A stretch of DNA of 64,000 bases from Stutzerimonas kunmingensis (GCF_021432085.1 NZ_CP090366.1:1984001-2048000), one strand, 5' to 3'; counted from the first letter of the stretch, positions 8,217-18,548 are shown. A program made the numbers and translations. The notes: generated from the sequence alone by a model not told the origin.

Positions 8217-9578
8217 ATGTCCCTGGGATTCGACTACCTTGATTCGCTGCTAGAAGAAGATAAAGAGAAGGGCGTCTTTCGCTGCAAGCGCGAGATGTTC
8301 ACCGACCCTCGGTTGTTCGATCTGGAGATGAAACACATCTTCGAGGGCAACTGGCTGTACCTCGCTCACGAGAGCCAGATTCCCGAGAAGAACGACTACT
8401 ACACCACCCAGATGGGGCGTCAGCCGATCTTCATCGCCCGCAACAAGGATGGCGAGCTCAACGCCTTCATCAATGCCTGCAGTCATCGCGGTGCCATGCT
8501 GTGCCGCTTCAAGAGCGGCAACAAGGCGACCTACACCTGCCCGTTTCATGGCTGGACCTTCAACAACTCCGGCAAGCTACTGAAGGTCAAGGACCCGAAA
8601 GAAGCCGGCTACCCCGACAGCTTCAACTGCGACGGATCCCACGACCTGAAGAAGATCGCCCGTTTCGAGTCCTACCGCGGCTTCCTGTTCGGCAGCTTGC
8701 GTGAAGACGTCGCGCCGCTGGAAGACTTCCTCGGCGAATCGAAGAAGATCATCGATATGGTCGTCGACCAGTCGCCGGACGGCATCGAAGTGCTACGCGG
8801 CTCGTCCACCTATGTCTATGAAGGCAACTGGAAGCTGCAGGCCGAAAACGGCGCCGACGGCTACCACGTCACCGCCGTACACTGGAACTACGCCGCCACC
8901 CAGCAGCAGAGAAAGCTGAAAGAGGCCGGTGACGACATCCGCGCCATGAGCGCCGGCGGCTGGGGCAAGAAGGGCGGTGGCTTTTACTCGTTTGAGAACG
9001 GCCACCTGCTGCTCTGGACCCGCTGGGACAACCCGGAAGACCGCCCGCTTTATGCGCGCCGTGACGAGATGATCGCCGAGGTCGGCCAGGCTCGCACCGA
9101 CTGGATGATCGAAAACTCGCGCAACCTCTGCCTCTACCCGAACCTGTATCTGATGGACCAGTTCGGCTCGCAGCTGCGCATCGCCAAGCCGATCTCCGTC
9201 GACAGGACCGAAGTCACCATCTACTGCATCGCACCCAAGGGCGAGAGCGCCGAAGCCCGCGCCCGCCGCATCCGACAGTACGAAGACTTCTTCAACGTCA
9301 GCGGCATGGCCACGCCGGATGACCTCGAAGAGTTCCGCGCCTGTCAGCAGGGCTTTGCCGGCCGGGCGATGGAATGGAACGACATGTCCCGCGGTGCCAA
9401 GCACTGGATCGATGGCGCCGACGAAGGCGCGCAGGAGATCGACCTGCATCCGCTGATGAGCGGCGTGCGCACCGAGGATGAAGGCCTGTTCGTGCTGCAG
9501 CACCACTACTGGCAGCAACAGATGATCAAGGCGGTGCAGCAAGAGCAGGACCAGCTGATCCACGTGGAGGGCGCGTGA
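8217..9578 (+). CDS. benA: Benzoate 1,2-dioxygenase large (alpha) subunit
   Basis: 453 residues. With BenB it forms the oxygenase that converts benzoate to the cis-1,2-dihydrodiol (1,6-dihydroxycyclohexa-2,4-diene-1-carboxylate), fed with electrons by BenC. The Rieske cluster ligands are C88-x-H90 and C108-x2-H111. The mononuclear iron site is in [12 protein letters not shown] with H217 and H222, and D214 as the bridging acidic residue. The ATG at 8217 follows a GGAG within 12 bases; an in-frame ATG at 8202 contains that ribosome site and is rejected. The stop overlaps the benB start by one base. Confidence 0.97.
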   Translation: MSLGFDYLDSLLEEDKEKGVFRCKREMFTDPRLFDLEMKHIFEGNWLYLAHESQIPEKNDYYTTQMGRQPIFIARNKDGELNAFINACSHRGAMLCRFKSGNKATYTCPFHGWTFNNSGKLLKVKDPKEAGYPDSFNCDGSHDLKKIARFESYRGFLFGSLREDVAPLEDFLGESKKIIDMVVDQSPDGIEVLRGSSTYVYEGNWKLQAENGADGYHVTAVHWNYAATQQQRKLKEAGDDIRAMSAGGWGKKGGGFYSFENGHLLLWTRWDNPEDRPLYARRDEMIAEVGQARTDWMIENSRNLCLYPNLYLMDQFGSQLRIAKPISVDRTEVTIYCIAPKGESAEARARRIRQYEDFFNVSGMATPDDLEEFRACQQGFAGRAMEWNDMSRGAKHWIDGADEGAQEIDLHPLMSGVRTEDEGLFVLQHHYWQQQMIKAVQQEQDQLIHVEGA

Positions 9579-10066
9579 TGACTCTCTCCTACGAAACTGC
9601 GCGCGACTTCCTCTATCGCGAAGCGCGCTATCTGGATGACAAGGACTGGGACGCCTGGCTCGAACTCTATGCGCCGGACGCCACCTTCTGGATGCCGGCC
9701 TGGGATGACCGCGACCAGCTGACCCAGGACCCGATGAGCGAAATTTCGCTGATCTGGTACGGCAACCGCAGCGGCCTCGAAGACCGGGTGTTCCGCATCC
9801 GCACCGAGCGCTCCAGCGCAACCATTCCGGACACCCGGACGAGCCACAACATCAGCAACCTCGAGTTGCTCGAGCAGGCCGACGGCGTCTGCAAGCTGCG
9901 CTTCAACTGGCACACGATGAGCTTTCGCTACAAGACGGTCGACCACTTCTACGGCACCAGCTTCTACACCCTTGATACGCGCGGCGAGAACCCGCTGATC
10001 AGGGCCAAGAAAGTCGTGCTGAAGAACGACTACATCCGCCAGATGATCGACGTGTACCACCTCTGA
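9578..10066 (+). CDS. benB: Benzoate 1,2-dioxygenase small (beta) subunit
   Basis: 162 residues, the usual size of ring-hydroxylating dioxygenase beta subunits, which form a structural cap on the alpha trimer. Typical segments are the N-terminal ARDFLYREARYLDDKDWDAWLELYAPDATFWMPAWDD and the C-terminal RAKKVVLKNDYIRQMIDVYHL. The start ATG overlaps the benA stop by one base (TGATG), so translation is coupled. benC follows after 10 bases. Confidence 0.96.
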   Translation: MTLSYETARDFLYREARYLDDKDWDAWLELYAPDATFWMPAWDDRDQLTQDPMSEISLIWYGNRSGLEDRVFRIRTERSSATIPDTRTSHNISNLELLEQADGVCKLRFNWHTMSFRYKTVDHFYGTSFYTLDTRGENPLIRAKKVVLKNDYIRQMIDVYHL

Positions 10067-10076
10067 GGGCGCCGCC

Positions 10077-11087
10077 ATGACTCACAAGATCGCATTGAAC
10101 TTCGAAGACGGCGTCACCCGTTTCATCGACGCCAACTTAGGCGAAACCGTCGCCGATGCCGCCTACCGCCAAGGGATCAACGTCCCGCTGGATTGCCGGG
10201 ACGGTGCCTGCGGAGCCTGCAAGTGCTTCGCCGAAAGCGGTCGCTACGACCTCGGCGAGGAATACATCGAGGACGCGCTGAGCGAAGCCGAAGCCGAGCA
10301 GGGTTACGTGCTGACCTGTCAGATGCGCGCCGAAAGCGACTGCGTGATTCGCGTGCCGGCCGCTTCTGACATCTGCAAGACCCAGCAGGCCAACTACCAG
10401 GCTGCGATCAGCAATGTGCGCCAGCTCTCCGAGAGCACCATTGCGCTGTCGATCAAGGGCGAATCGCTGAACCAGCTGGCGTTCCTGCCCGGGCAGTACG
10501 TCAATCTGCAGGTGCCTGGCAGCGATCAGACCCGCGCCTATTCCTTCAGCTCGCTGCAAAAGGATGGCGAAGTCAGCTTCCTGATCCGCAACGTGCCGGG
10601 CGGGCTGATGAGCAGCTTCCTGACCAACCTTGCCAAGGCTGGCGACAGCGTCAATCTCGCCGGGCCGCTCGGCGCCTTCTATCTGCGCGAGATCAAGCGG
10701 CCATTGTTATTGCTGGCCGGCGGCACCGGTCTCGCGCCGTTCACCGCAATGCTGGAGAAGATCGCCGAGCAGGGTAGCGAGCATCCGCTGCACCTGATCT
10801 ACGGCGTCACCCACGACCACGACCTGGTGGAGATGGAGAAGCTCGAGGCCTTCGCCGCGCGCATCCCCAACTTCACTTACAGCGCCTGCGTCGCCAACCC
10901 GGACAGCGCCTATCCGCAGAAGGGCTACGTGACCCAGCACATCGACCCCAGGCACCTCAACGATGGTGAAGTGGACATCTACCTCTGCGGCCCGCCTCCG
11001 ATGGTCGAGGCGGTCAGCGGCTTCATTCGTGAGCAAGGGCTGGAGCCTGCGAATTTCTACTACGAGAAGTTTGCCGCCAGCGCCTGA
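10077..11087 (+). CDS. benC: Benzoate 1,2-dioxygenase electron transfer component
   Basis: 336 residues. An N-terminal plant-type [2Fe-2S] ferredoxin domain has ligands C40, C45, C48 and C81 (CRDGACGACKC and LTC). It is followed by an FAD domain (RAYSFSS) and an NADH domain (LLLAGGTGLAPF, IYLCGPPPMVEAV). The protein moves electrons from NADH to the Rieske centre of BenA. It is the third gene of the operon; a short inverted repeat separates it from benD. Confidence 0.97.
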   Translation: MTHKIALNFEDGVTRFIDANLGETVADAAYRQGINVPLDCRDGACGACKCFAESGRYDLGEEYIEDALSEAEAEQGYVLTCQMRAESDCVIRVPAASDICKTQQANYQAAISNVRQLSESTIALSIKGESLNQLAFLPGQYVNLQVPGSDQTRAYSFSSLQKDGEVSFLIRNVPGGLMSSFLTNLAKAGDSVNLAGPLGAFYLREIKRPLLLLAGGTGLAPFTAMLEKIAEQGSEHPLHLIYGVTHDHDLVEMEKLEAFAARIPNFTYSACVANPDSAYPQKGYVTQHIDPRHLNDGEVDIYLCGPPPMVEAVSGFIREQGLEPANFYYEKFAASA

Positions 11088-11100
11088 CAGCCAACCGTAG

Positions 11101-11128
11101 GGTGGGCAACTGCGCCGCATTGCCCACC
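11101..11128. repeat. REP-like inverted repeat between benC and benD
   Basis: GGTGGGCAA (11101-11109) and TTGCCCACC (11120-11128) form a perfect 9-bp stem with a 10-base loop. This GTGGGCAA type of short palindrome is common between genes in pseudomonads. It may stabilise the benABC part of the message. Confidence 0.6.
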
Positions 11129-11158
11129 GAATTCCTCGCCATTCCAGAGGTTGGGTAG

Positions 11159-11938
11159 ATGAACACACGTTTTCAGAACAAGGTCGCCGTCATCACCGGC
11201 GCGGCCCAGGGCATCGGCCGGCGTGTGGCCGAGCGCATGGGCGAAGAGGGTGGACGGCTGATTCTGGTCGACCGTTCCGAACTGGTTCACGAACTGGCCG
11301 ATGAGCTGGGGGCGACGGGCGTCGAGGTGCTGACGCTCACCGCCGATCTCGAGCAATTTGCCGACTGCCATCGCGTCATGGACGCGGCGAAGGCGCGCTT
11401 CGGCCGCCTCGATATCTTGGTCAACAACGTCGGCGGCACCATCTGGGCCAAGCCCTTCGAGCATTACCAGGAACACGAGATCGAGGCCGAAGTGCGCCGC
11501 TCGCTGTTCCCCACGCTGTGGTGTTGTCACGCCGCGCTGCCGCACATGCTGGAGCAGGGCGCGGGCGCCATCGTCAACGTCTCTTCGATTGCCACGCGCA
11601 GCCTGAATCGCGTGCCCTATGGCGCGGCCAAGGGCGGGGTGAATGCGCTGACTGCGTGCCTGGCCTTCGAGAACGCCGAGCGCGGCATTCGCGTCAACGC
11701 CACCGCGCCGGGCGGCACCGAGGCGCCGCCGCGGCGCATTCCGCGCAACAGTGCCGAGCAGACTGAGCAGGAAAAGCTCTGGTACCAGCAGATCGTCGAT
11801 CAGACCGTCGATTCATCGCTGATGAAGCGCTATGGGACGATCGACGAGCAGACCGGCGCGATCCTTTTCCTGGCATCGGACGACGCGTCCTACATCACCG
11901 GCGTGACCCTGCCGGTGGGTGGTGGCGATCTCGGCTGA
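11159..11938 (+). CDS. benD: 1,6-dihydroxycyclohexa-2,4-diene-1-carboxylate dehydrogenase
   Basis: 259 residues, a short-chain dehydrogenase. It oxidises and decarboxylates the benzoate dihydrodiol to catechol with NAD+. The nucleotide site TGAAQGIG is at residues 14-21, NNVGG at 89-93, and the catalytic set is the serine pair at 142-143, Y154 and K158 (YGAAK). The ATG at 11159 gives the usual MNTRFQNKVAVITGA start. It follows benC in the same direction and links the upper reaction to catBCA. Confidence 0.95.
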   Translation: MNTRFQNKVAVITGAAQGIGRRVAERMGEEGGRLILVDRSELVHELADELGATGVEVLTLTADLEQFADCHRVMDAAKARFGRLDILVNNVGGTIWAKPFEHYQEHEIEAEVRRSLFPTLWCCHAALPHMLEQGAGAIVNVSSIATRSLNRVPYGAAKGGVNALTACLAFENAERGIRVNATAPGGTEAPPRRIPRNSAEQTEQEKLWYQQIVDQTVDSSLMKRYGTIDEQTGAILFLASDDASYITGVTLPVGGGDLG

Positions 11939-12042
11939 ATCACATAGACCGGCCTGACCGGACAACGCCAAGGCACCTCGGCAGCGCGGTGATTCACCGC
12001 TGCGGCCGACCGCGACTAACAAAAACAACAGAGAGTCTTGCC

Positions 12043-13386
12043 ATGCGAAAAGTAGATGTACACGAAATCATCGATAACGCGCGCTTCAGCCGTTTCCATT
12101 GGCTCGTCGTGTGCCTCTGCGCACTGCTGCTGATCTTCGACGGCTACGACCTGTTCATCTATGGCGTAGTGCTGCCGGTGATCATGAAGGAATGGGGGCT
12201 GACCCCGCTGGAAGCTGGTGCCCTGGGTAGTTACGCGCTGTTCGGGATGATGTTCGGCGCGTTGGTCTTCGGCACCCTGGCTGACCGCATCGGTCGCAAG
12301 AAAGGCATTGCTATCTGCTTCGTACTGTTCAGCGGCGCCACCGTGCTCAATGGCTTCGCCAGCACACCGACCGAGTTCGGCATCTTCCGCTTTCTCGCCG
12401 GCCTCGGCTGCGGCGGGTTGATGCCCAATGTGGTGGCGCTGATGAATGAATACGCGCCGAAGAAACTGCGTAGCACGCTGGTGGCGGTCATGTTCAGCGG
12501 CTACTCGCTGGGCGGCATGCTTTCGGCCGGCCTCGGAATCTACATGCTGCCGCGCTTCGGCTGGGAAGCGATGTTCTTCGCCGCCGCGGTCCCGCTGCTG
12601 TTGTTGCCGGTGATCCTCTGGTATCTGCCGGAGTCGGTTGGCTTCCTGGTCCGCCAGGGCCGCGCTGAGCAGGCCCGGGCGTTGCTGAACAAGGTCGACC
12701 CGAGCCGCCAACTGACCGCGGCCGATGAACTGGTGATGACTGATGTGAAGGGCAAGAGCGCTTCGGTGCTGGAGCTGTTTCGCGACGGCCGTGGCGTGCG
12801 CACCTTCTCCCTGTGGCTGGCGTTCTTCTGCTGCCTGCTGATGGTTTACGCGCTGGGCTCCTGGCTGCCGAAACTGATGGCCAACGCCGGTTACAGCCTG
12901 GGCTCCAGCCTGTCGTTCCTGCTGGCGCTGAATTTCGGGGGGATGGCTGGCGCGATTCTCGGCGGCTGGCTGGGCGATCGCTACAACCTGTCCAAGGTAG
13001 TGGTGGTGTTCTTCGCCGTGTCGGTGGCCTCGATCAGCCTGCTGGGCTTCAAGACCCCGATGCCGGTGCTGTACACCCTGATCTTCATCGCCGGCGCCAC
13101 GGTGATCGGCACGCAGATCCTGCTGTACGCGACCGCTGCACAGTTCTATGGCCTGTCGATTCGCTCCACCGGGCTTGGCTGGGCCTCGGGCATCGGCCGC
13201 AACGGCGCCATCGTCGGCCCGCTGCTGGGTGGTGCGCTGCTGGGCATCAACCTGCCGCTGCAACTCAACTTCATGGCCTTCGCCGTGCCGGGCGTCGTCG
13301 CCGCACTGGCCATGACCGCCTTCGCCATCTCCAGCAAGCGCAGCCCGGAAGCCGCACCAGTCGTGCTGTCGGCGGCCAAGGCGTGA
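12043..13386 (+). CDS. benK: MFS benzoate transporter, AAHS family
   Basis: 447 residues with 12 predicted membrane helices. The aromatic acid:H+ symporter family motif DGYD is in helix 1 (LLIFDGYDLFIYG), and the MFS loop 2-3 signature is FGTLADRIGRKKG. Position between benD and catB, all in one direction, fits benzoate import across the inner membrane. The start ATG at 12043 gives MRKVDVHEIIDNARFSRFHW, the normal AAHS N-terminus; an in-frame upstream start would only add a basic leader. BenE and BenF may serve the same substrate. Confidence 0.93.
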   Translation: MRKVDVHEIIDNARFSRFHWLVVCLCALLLIFDGYDLFIYGVVLPVIMKEWGLTPLEAGALGSYALFGMMFGALVFGTLADRIGRKKGIAICFVLFSGATVLNGFASTPTEFGIFRFLAGLGCGGLMPNVVALMNEYAPKKLRSTLVAVMFSGYSLGGMLSAGLGIYMLPRFGWEAMFFAAAVPLLLLPVILWYLPESVGFLVRQGRAEQARALLNKVDPSRQLTAADELVMTDVKGKSASVLELFRDGRGVRTFSLWLAFFCCLLMVYALGSWLPKLMANAGYSLGSSLSFLLALNFGGMAGAILGGWLGDRYNLSKVVVVFFAVSVASISLLGFKTPMPVLYTLIFIAGATVIGTQILLYATAAQFYGLSIRSTGLGWASGIGRNGAIVGPLLGGALLGINLPLQLNFMAFAVPGVVAALAMTAFAISSKRSPEAAPVVLSAAKA

Positions 13387-13415
13387 ACCCTGACATTGGT
13401 AAATCGGAAATCGAT

Positions 13416-14537
13416 ATGAGCCCCATCCTGATCGAAAGCATCCAGGCAATCGTCGTCGACCTGCCGACCATCCGCCCGCACAAGCTGGCGATGCACACCA
13501 TGCAACAACAGACGCTGGTGATCATCCGTGTGCAGTGCAGCGACGGCATCGAAGGTATCGGTGAGTCCACCACCATCGGTGGTCTGGCCTACGGCAACGA
13601 GAGCCCGGAAAGCATCAAGCAGAACATCGACAGTCACCTCGGCCCGCTGCTGGTGAGGCAGGATGCGGCCAATATCAATGCGGCCATGCTGCGTCTGGAC
13701 ATGGCGGCCAAGGGCAACACCTTCGCTAAATCCGGCCTGGAAACCGCTTTGCTGGACGCTCAGGGCAAGCGTCTCGGGCTGCCGGTCAGCGAGCTGCTTG
13801 GTGGCAGAGTGCGCGACAGCCTGGAAGTGGCCTGGACGCTCGCCAGCGGCGACACCACAAAAGACATCGAGGAAGCCGAGCGCATGCTCGATATCCGCCG
13901 CCACCGCATCTTCAAGCTGAAGATCGGCGCGGGCGAAGTGAACGTCGATCTCAAGCACGTCATCGCCATCAAGCAGGCCCTTGGCGAGCGCGCCAGTGTG
14001 CGCGTCGATGTCAATCAGGCATGGGACGAGTCGGTGGCGCTGCGTGCCTGCCGCATCCTCGGCGACAACGGTATCGACCTGATCGAACAGCCGATCTCGC
14101 GGATCAACCGCGGCGGGCAGATTCGCCTGAATCAGCGCAGCCCGGCACCGATCATGGCCGACGAATCCATCGAGAGCGTCGAAGATGCCTTCAGCCTGGC
14201 CGCCGACGGCGCCGCAAGCATCTTCGCCCTGAAGATCGCCAAGAACGGCGGCCCGCGTGCCGTATTGCGCACCGCGCAGATCGCCGAGGCAGCCGGTATT
14301 GCGCTGTATGGCGGCACCATGCTCGAAGGCGCCATCGGCACCCTGGCCTCGGCGCATGCCTTCGTCACCCTCAATAAGTTGACCTGGGGCACCGAGCTGT
14401 TCGGCCCGCTGCTGCTCACCGAAGAAATCGTCGCCGAGCCGCCGGTCTACCGCGACTTCCATCTGGAAGTGCCGCGCACGCCGGGCCTTGGCCTGACCCT
14501 CGACGAAGAGCGCCTGGCGTTCTTCAGTCGCACGTAA
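13416..14537 (+). CDS. catB: Muconate cycloisomerase
   Basis: 373 residues, enolase superfamily (MLE subgroup). It closes cis,cis-muconate to (+)-muconolactone. Features in order: capping-domain N-terminus (MSPILIESIQAIVVDLPTIRPHK), the catalytic lysine motif FKLKIG, the metal ligands in VRVDVNQAWD, LIEQPI and MADESIES, and the C-terminal MLEGAIGTLASAH. It starts at ATG 13416, 29 bases after benK. catC follows after 15 bases with a good GGAGG ribosome site, forming the catBCA order usual in Pseudomonas. Confidence 0.97.
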   Translation: MSPILIESIQAIVVDLPTIRPHKLAMHTMQQQTLVIIRVQCSDGIEGIGESTTIGGLAYGNESPESIKQNIDSHLGPLLVRQDAANINAAMLRLDMAAKGNTFAKSGLETALLDAQGKRLGLPVSELLGGRVRDSLEVAWTLASGDTTKDIEEAERMLDIRRHRIFKLKIGAGEVNVDLKHVIAIKQALGERASVRVDVNQAWDESVALRACRILGDNGIDLIEQPISRINRGGQIRLNQRSPAPIMADESIESVEDAFSLAADGAASIFALKIAKNGGPRAVLRTAQIAEAAGIALYGGTMLEGAIGTLASAHAFVTLNKLTWGTELFGPLLLTEEIVAEPPVYRDFHLEVPRTPGLGLTLDEERLAFFSRT

Positions 14538-14552
14538 CCGGAGGCTGAACTG

Positions 14553-14843
14553 ATGCTGTTCCACGTAAAGATGATCGTAAAACTGCCCGTCGATATGGAC
14601 CCCGGCAAGGCGTTCAAGCTGAAGGCTGACGAGAAGGAACTGGCCCAGGGCCTGATGCGTGAAGGCAAGTGGCGGCACCTCTGGCGCATCGCCGGCCAGT
14701 ACGCCAACTACAGCGTGTTCGATGTGGCCAGCGTTCAGGAACTGCACGACACCCTGATGCAGCTGCCGCTGTTCCCCTACATGGAGATCGAGGTCAATCC
14801 GCTGTGCCGGCATCCGTCCTCGATTCGTGAAGACGATAGCTGA
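14553..14843 (+). CDS. catC: Muconolactone delta-isomerase
   Basis: 96 residues, the family's standard length. The small decameric enzyme isomerises muconolactone to 3-oxoadipate enol-lactone. Typical segments are MLFHVKMIVKLPVDMDP, GKWRHLWRIAGQYANYSVFDV and LPLFPYMEIEVNPLCRHPSSI. The ribosome site GGAGG is 8 bases upstream. The gene is followed by a stem-loop before catA. Confidence 0.97.
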   Translation: MLFHVKMIVKLPVDMDPGKAFKLKADEKELAQGLMREGKWRHLWRIAGQYANYSVFDVASVQELHDTLMQLPLFPYMEIEVNPLCRHPSSIREDDS

Positions 14844-14857
14844 TCGAACCTGAAAAA

Positions 14858-14875
14858 GGCCGGTGTGCGCCGGCC
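14858..14875. terminator. Stem-loop between catC and catA
   Basis: GGCCGG (14858-14863) pairs with CCGGCC (14870-14875). On the plus strand no T-run follows; on the minus strand five Ts follow the stem. It may be an attenuator or message-stability element on the plus strand rather than a true terminator. Confidence 0.4.
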
Positions 14876-14917
14876 AATCAACCCGCGTCACCACAACTAC
14901 AAGACGAGGCCTGAGCC

Positions 14918-15856
14918 ATGACTGTGAAAATCTCCCATTCCCCGGAAATCCAGAAGTTCTTCAAGGAAGCCAGCGGCTTCAACAATGACGAAGGCAGCCG
15001 CCGCATGAAGACGGTGGTCAACCGCATCCTGATCGATACCGCGAAGATCATCGAGGATCTGGAAATCACCCAGGATGAGTTCTGGAAAGCGGTGGACTAC
15101 CTGAATCGTCTGGGCGGCCGCCACGAGGCAGGGCTGCTGGTCGCTGGTCTCGGTCTGGAGCATTTTCTCGATTTGCTGGAGGATGCCAAGGACGAACAGC
15201 ATGGCCTGACTGGCGGCACGCCGCGCACCATCGAAGGCCCGCTGTATGTGGCCGGCGCGCCGATCGCTCAGGGCGTGACACGCATGGACGACGGCAGCGA
15301 GGATGATGTTGCCACGACGATGTTCCTGCAGGGTCGCGTCACCGGCCCGGACGGCAAGCCACTTGCCGGTGCGGTAGTCGACCTGTGGCACGCAAACACC
15401 AAGGGCAACTATTCCTACTTCGACAAGAGCCAGTCCGACTACAACCTGCGTCGGCGCATCGTCACCGACGAGAACGGCTGTTACCGCGCGCGCAGCATCG
15501 TGCCTTCTGGCTATGGCTGCTCGCCCGACGGTCCGACCCAGGAGGTGCTCGACACCCTCGGCCGCCACGGCCAGCGTCCGGCGCACATCCATTTCTTCAT
15601 CTCCGCGCCGGGCTATCGCCATCTGACTACCCAGATCAACTTGGCCGGCGACAAGTACTTGTGGGACGACTTTGCTTACGCAACTCGCGACGGGCTGGTC
15701 GGTGACATTCACTTCATTGATGACGCCGAAGCCGCACGCAGCCGCGGTGTGCAAGGCCGCTTCGCCGAGGTCGACTTCGACTTCCAGCTGCAGAAAGCGC
15801 CCGCGCCGAAGGCCGAACAGCGCAGCTCGCGTCCGCGGGCTTTGCAGGAGGCGTAA
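14918..15856 (+). CDS. catA: Catechol 1,2-dioxygenase
   Basis: 312 residues. The intradiol enzyme cleaves catechol to cis,cis-muconate with a non-haem Fe(III). An N-terminal helical dimerisation domain (residues 1-100, with a lipid tunnel in known structures) is followed by the beta-sandwich catalytic domain. The iron ligands expected for the family can be placed at Y165, Y199, H223 and H225 (GNYSYF, PSGYG, RPAHIHFF). It is the third cat gene; benE follows 159 bases later. Confidence 0.97.
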   Translation: MTVKISHSPEIQKFFKEASGFNNDEGSRRMKTVVNRILIDTAKIIEDLEITQDEFWKAVDYLNRLGGRHEAGLLVAGLGLEHFLDLLEDAKDEQHGLTGGTPRTIEGPLYVAGAPIAQGVTRMDDGSEDDVATTMFLQGRVTGPDGKPLAGAVVDLWHANTKGNYSYFDKSQSDYNLRRRIVTDENGCYRARSIVPSGYGCSPDGPTQEVLDTLGRHGQRPAHIHFFISAPGYRHLTTQINLAGDKYLWDDFAYATRDGLVGDIHFIDDAEAARSRGVQGRFAEVDFDFQLQKAPAPKAEQRSSRPRALQEA

Positions 15857-16015
15857 GGCAGGCATGTCGGCGCCAGCCACGGATGGCTCTGCCGCGCCAA
15901 CAATTAATGCGGTGCGGCGTGTCCCGCTGCGTTGTCGAGCCACTGAAACGATACACCTACAACAAGAGCCGTCCGGACACTGTCACGGATAGCCAGGCCT
16001 GACTTGCGAGGCTTC

Positions 16016-17221
16016 ATGAAGACGCTACTCAGAGACTGTTCGCTTTCTGCCGTGGTCGCGGGGTTCATCGCGACGGTGATTTCGTACGCCGGCCCCCTGG
16101 TGATCATCTTCCAGGCAGCCAAGGCGGGTGGGTTGCCCCAAGACGTACTGTCGTCATGGGTCTGGACGATCTCCATCGGCAGCGGCGTGCTCGGCATTCT
16201 GCTAAGCCTGCGCTACAAAGTGCCGATCATCATTGCCTGGTCCGCGCCGGGCTCGGCGCTGCTGGTCACCATGCTGCCCGACATCACGCTGAATGAGGCT
16301 GTCGGTGCCTATGTCGTCACCAGCGTGGTGGTGTTGTTGGTGGGCCTATCAGGTGCATTCGACCGCATCATCAACCGCCTGCCGGCCGCGATTGCCGCAG
16401 GCATGCTCGCGGGGATCCTGTTCCGCTTCGGGACTGGCCTGTTCATCTCCATAAAGGAACAGCCCTGGCTGGTGTTGGCGATGTTCGCCACCTATCTGGC
16501 GTTCAAGCGTGCCTTGCCTCGCTACGCGGTGCTCGCGGTGCTGGTTGTCGGCGTAACGATCACCGTCGCCTCTGGCGAATTGCAAAGCGAGGCCCTGGTG
16601 ATCGGCTTGGCGACGCCGACTTGGATCGCCCCCGAGTTCAGTTGGCAGGTGATGCTGAATATCGCCTTTCCGCTGGTGATGGTGGCGCTGACCGGGCAAT
16701 TCGTTCCGGGCATGGCTGTTCTGCGCAACGACGGCTACAGCACGCCGGCCAGCCCGTTGATCAGCAGCAGCGCATTGGGTTCGTTGCTGCTGGCGCCGTT
16801 CGGTTGCCACGGGCTGAACCTTGCTGCAATCACGGCGGCGATCTGCACGGGCCGGGAAGCTCACGAGAATCCGGCGAAGCGTTACGTTGCGGGCGTATCG
16901 GGCGGTGTCTTCTATCTGCTGCTCGGGGTATTCGGCGCGACGCTGGTCTCCATCTTCACCGCGTTTCCCCCGGCTCTGATCGCAGCCCTGGCCGGTCTGG
17001 CACTACTGGCCGCAATTGGCGGCGCGCTGAGTGCCGCGATGGCAATGCCCGCAGACCGTGAGGCTGCCTTGATCACCTTTCTGGTGACGGCATCCGGTAT
17101 GTCGTTCCTCGACCTGTCCGCGGCGTTCTGGGGGCTGATCTTCGGCATTGCTGCCCATCTCTTCTTGAAGCTTCGCCCCGTAGCGGCAAATCACGCGGAG
17201 GAGCGACAGCCGGCCCGCTGA
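16016..17221 (+). CDS. benE: BenE family benzoate membrane transporter
   Basis: 401 residues, with about 12 hydrophobic segments and no ATP-binding site. It is recognised by the BenE family pattern: FIATVISYAGPLVIIFQAAKAGG near the N-terminus, IIIAWSAPGSALLVT, LPAAIAAGMLAGILFRFG, and PFGCHGLNLAAITAAICTG near the middle. It is thought to act as a benzoate:H+ symporter. ATG 16016 is used, with AGG just upstream; an in-frame TTG at 16004 is possible. It lies between catA and the interrupted benF. Confidence 0.92.
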   Translation: MKTLLRDCSLSAVVAGFIATVISYAGPLVIIFQAAKAGGLPQDVLSSWVWTISIGSGVLGILLSLRYKVPIIIAWSAPGSALLVTMLPDITLNEAVGAYVVTSVVVLLVGLSGAFDRIINRLPAAIAAGMLAGILFRFGTGLFISIKEQPWLVLAMFATYLAFKRALPRYAVLAVLVVGVTITVASGELQSEALVIGLATPTWIAPEFSWQVMLNIAFPLVMVALTGQFVPGMAVLRNDGYSTPASPLISSSALGSLLLAPFGCHGLNLAAITAAICTGREAHENPAKRYVAGVSGGVFYLLLGVFGATLVSIFTAFPPALIAALAGLALLAAIGGALSAAMAMPADREAALITFLVTASGMSFLDLSAAFWGLIFGIAAHLFLKLRPVAANHAEERQPAR

Positions 17222-18472
17222 CCTCGATTTTCTCGGCGCGACAACCTAGTCACCCAACACGTAGTCCTCCCCGGCACCACGCCGGAGAGGTGGCTGCGTG
17301 CCCCCAGAAAACAACAACAAGAGACGAATGTCATGCAGAAACGATCAATCTCGAGACTTGCTCTGACCATTGCTGCCGCTTCCGCCGTGCCGTACGTGCA
17401 TGCCGAGGCCGGTGGGTTCATCGAGGATGCGACTGCCACGCTACAGGCACGCAACTACTACTTCAGCCGCGACTTCTCGGATATCGAGGGGCCAAATCAG
17501 CAGTCGAAGGCGGAGGAGTGGGGGCAGGGATTCATTTTCAACTTCAAGTCCGGCTATACGCAGGGCACGGTTGGGGTAGGCGTCGATGCAATCGGGATGC
17601 TGGGAGTAAAGCTCGACAGCAGTCCTGATCGGGCGGGGGCGGGGCTCTTGCCGGTGGCCGATGATGGCCGGGGAGCGGATGATTACAGCCGCCTGGGTGC
17701 TGCGCTGAAAGTGCGAGTCTCGAGCACCGAATTGCGGATCGGCGAGCTACAGCCAAATCTCCCGGTGTTGGCCTTCAGCGACATCCGCCTGCTACCGCCT
17801 ACTTATCAGGGCGTCAGTTTCGTTTCCAACGAGATCACCGGCCTTACCTTGCAGGGTGGACACCTGCGCTCGACCAGCCTTCGCAATGAAGCGGGTGATG
17901 ACCGGATGCGTGCGATGTTGGGCCGCACGCCGCAAGCGGAGTTCAGCGATGCATTCAACTATGCTGGCGGCGATTATGCCTTTAACGCCAAGCGGACGTC
18001 GCTGAGTGCCTGGTACGCTCAGCTTGAAGACATATATAACCAGCGCTTCCTCGGTCTGAAGCACAGCGAGCCACTGGGCAGCTGGACGCTTGGCGCCAAC
18101 CTGGGCGTCTATGACTCGCAGGCAGATGGCAGCAAGCTTGCGGGAGAGATTGATAATCGGGCGTTCTATTCGCTGCTATCTGCCAGGCACGGCGGCCACA
18201 CATTCTATGTCGGCTCCCAGGCAATGTTCGGGGACAGCGCTTTTCCTCGGGTCTTCGCCAACGTAACGCCGCTCGGCAACGAGGTGCCAACCTACGAATT
18301 CGCCGAAAAGGATGAGCGTTCCTGGCAGGCGCGGTACGACTACGATTTCGCCGCGGTCGGCGTTCAGGGCCTGGTTGCAACGGTGCGTTATATCTCGAGC
18401 GATAACGTCGATACGGATCGGGGCTTCGAGGGTACCGCTCATGAACGCGACCTGGACGTCAGCTATACGATT

Positions 18473-18491
18473 GATTCTGTTGAAAAAGTAG
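18473..18491 (+). repeat. Left terminal inverted repeat of the IS1182-family element
   Basis: Nineteen bases identical to the reverse complement of 20061-20079; flanked outside by CGATT. Confidence 0.92.
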
Positions 18492-18548
18492 CGGCCTCTC
18501 CATGCCGTTGGCAAAATTGCTCTGTCAGCGAGCGTGGGGGCGAACAGC

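Noticed and set aside
14858..14875. A plus-strand terminator ending the catBC message
   Set aside because: No T-run follows on the plus strand, so read-through into catA is likely.
12016..14894. Long minus-strand open frames opposite benK and catB-catC
   Set aside because: They are mirror frames of strongly supported genes in GC-rich DNA, with low-complexity products rich in Gln, Arg, His and Ala.
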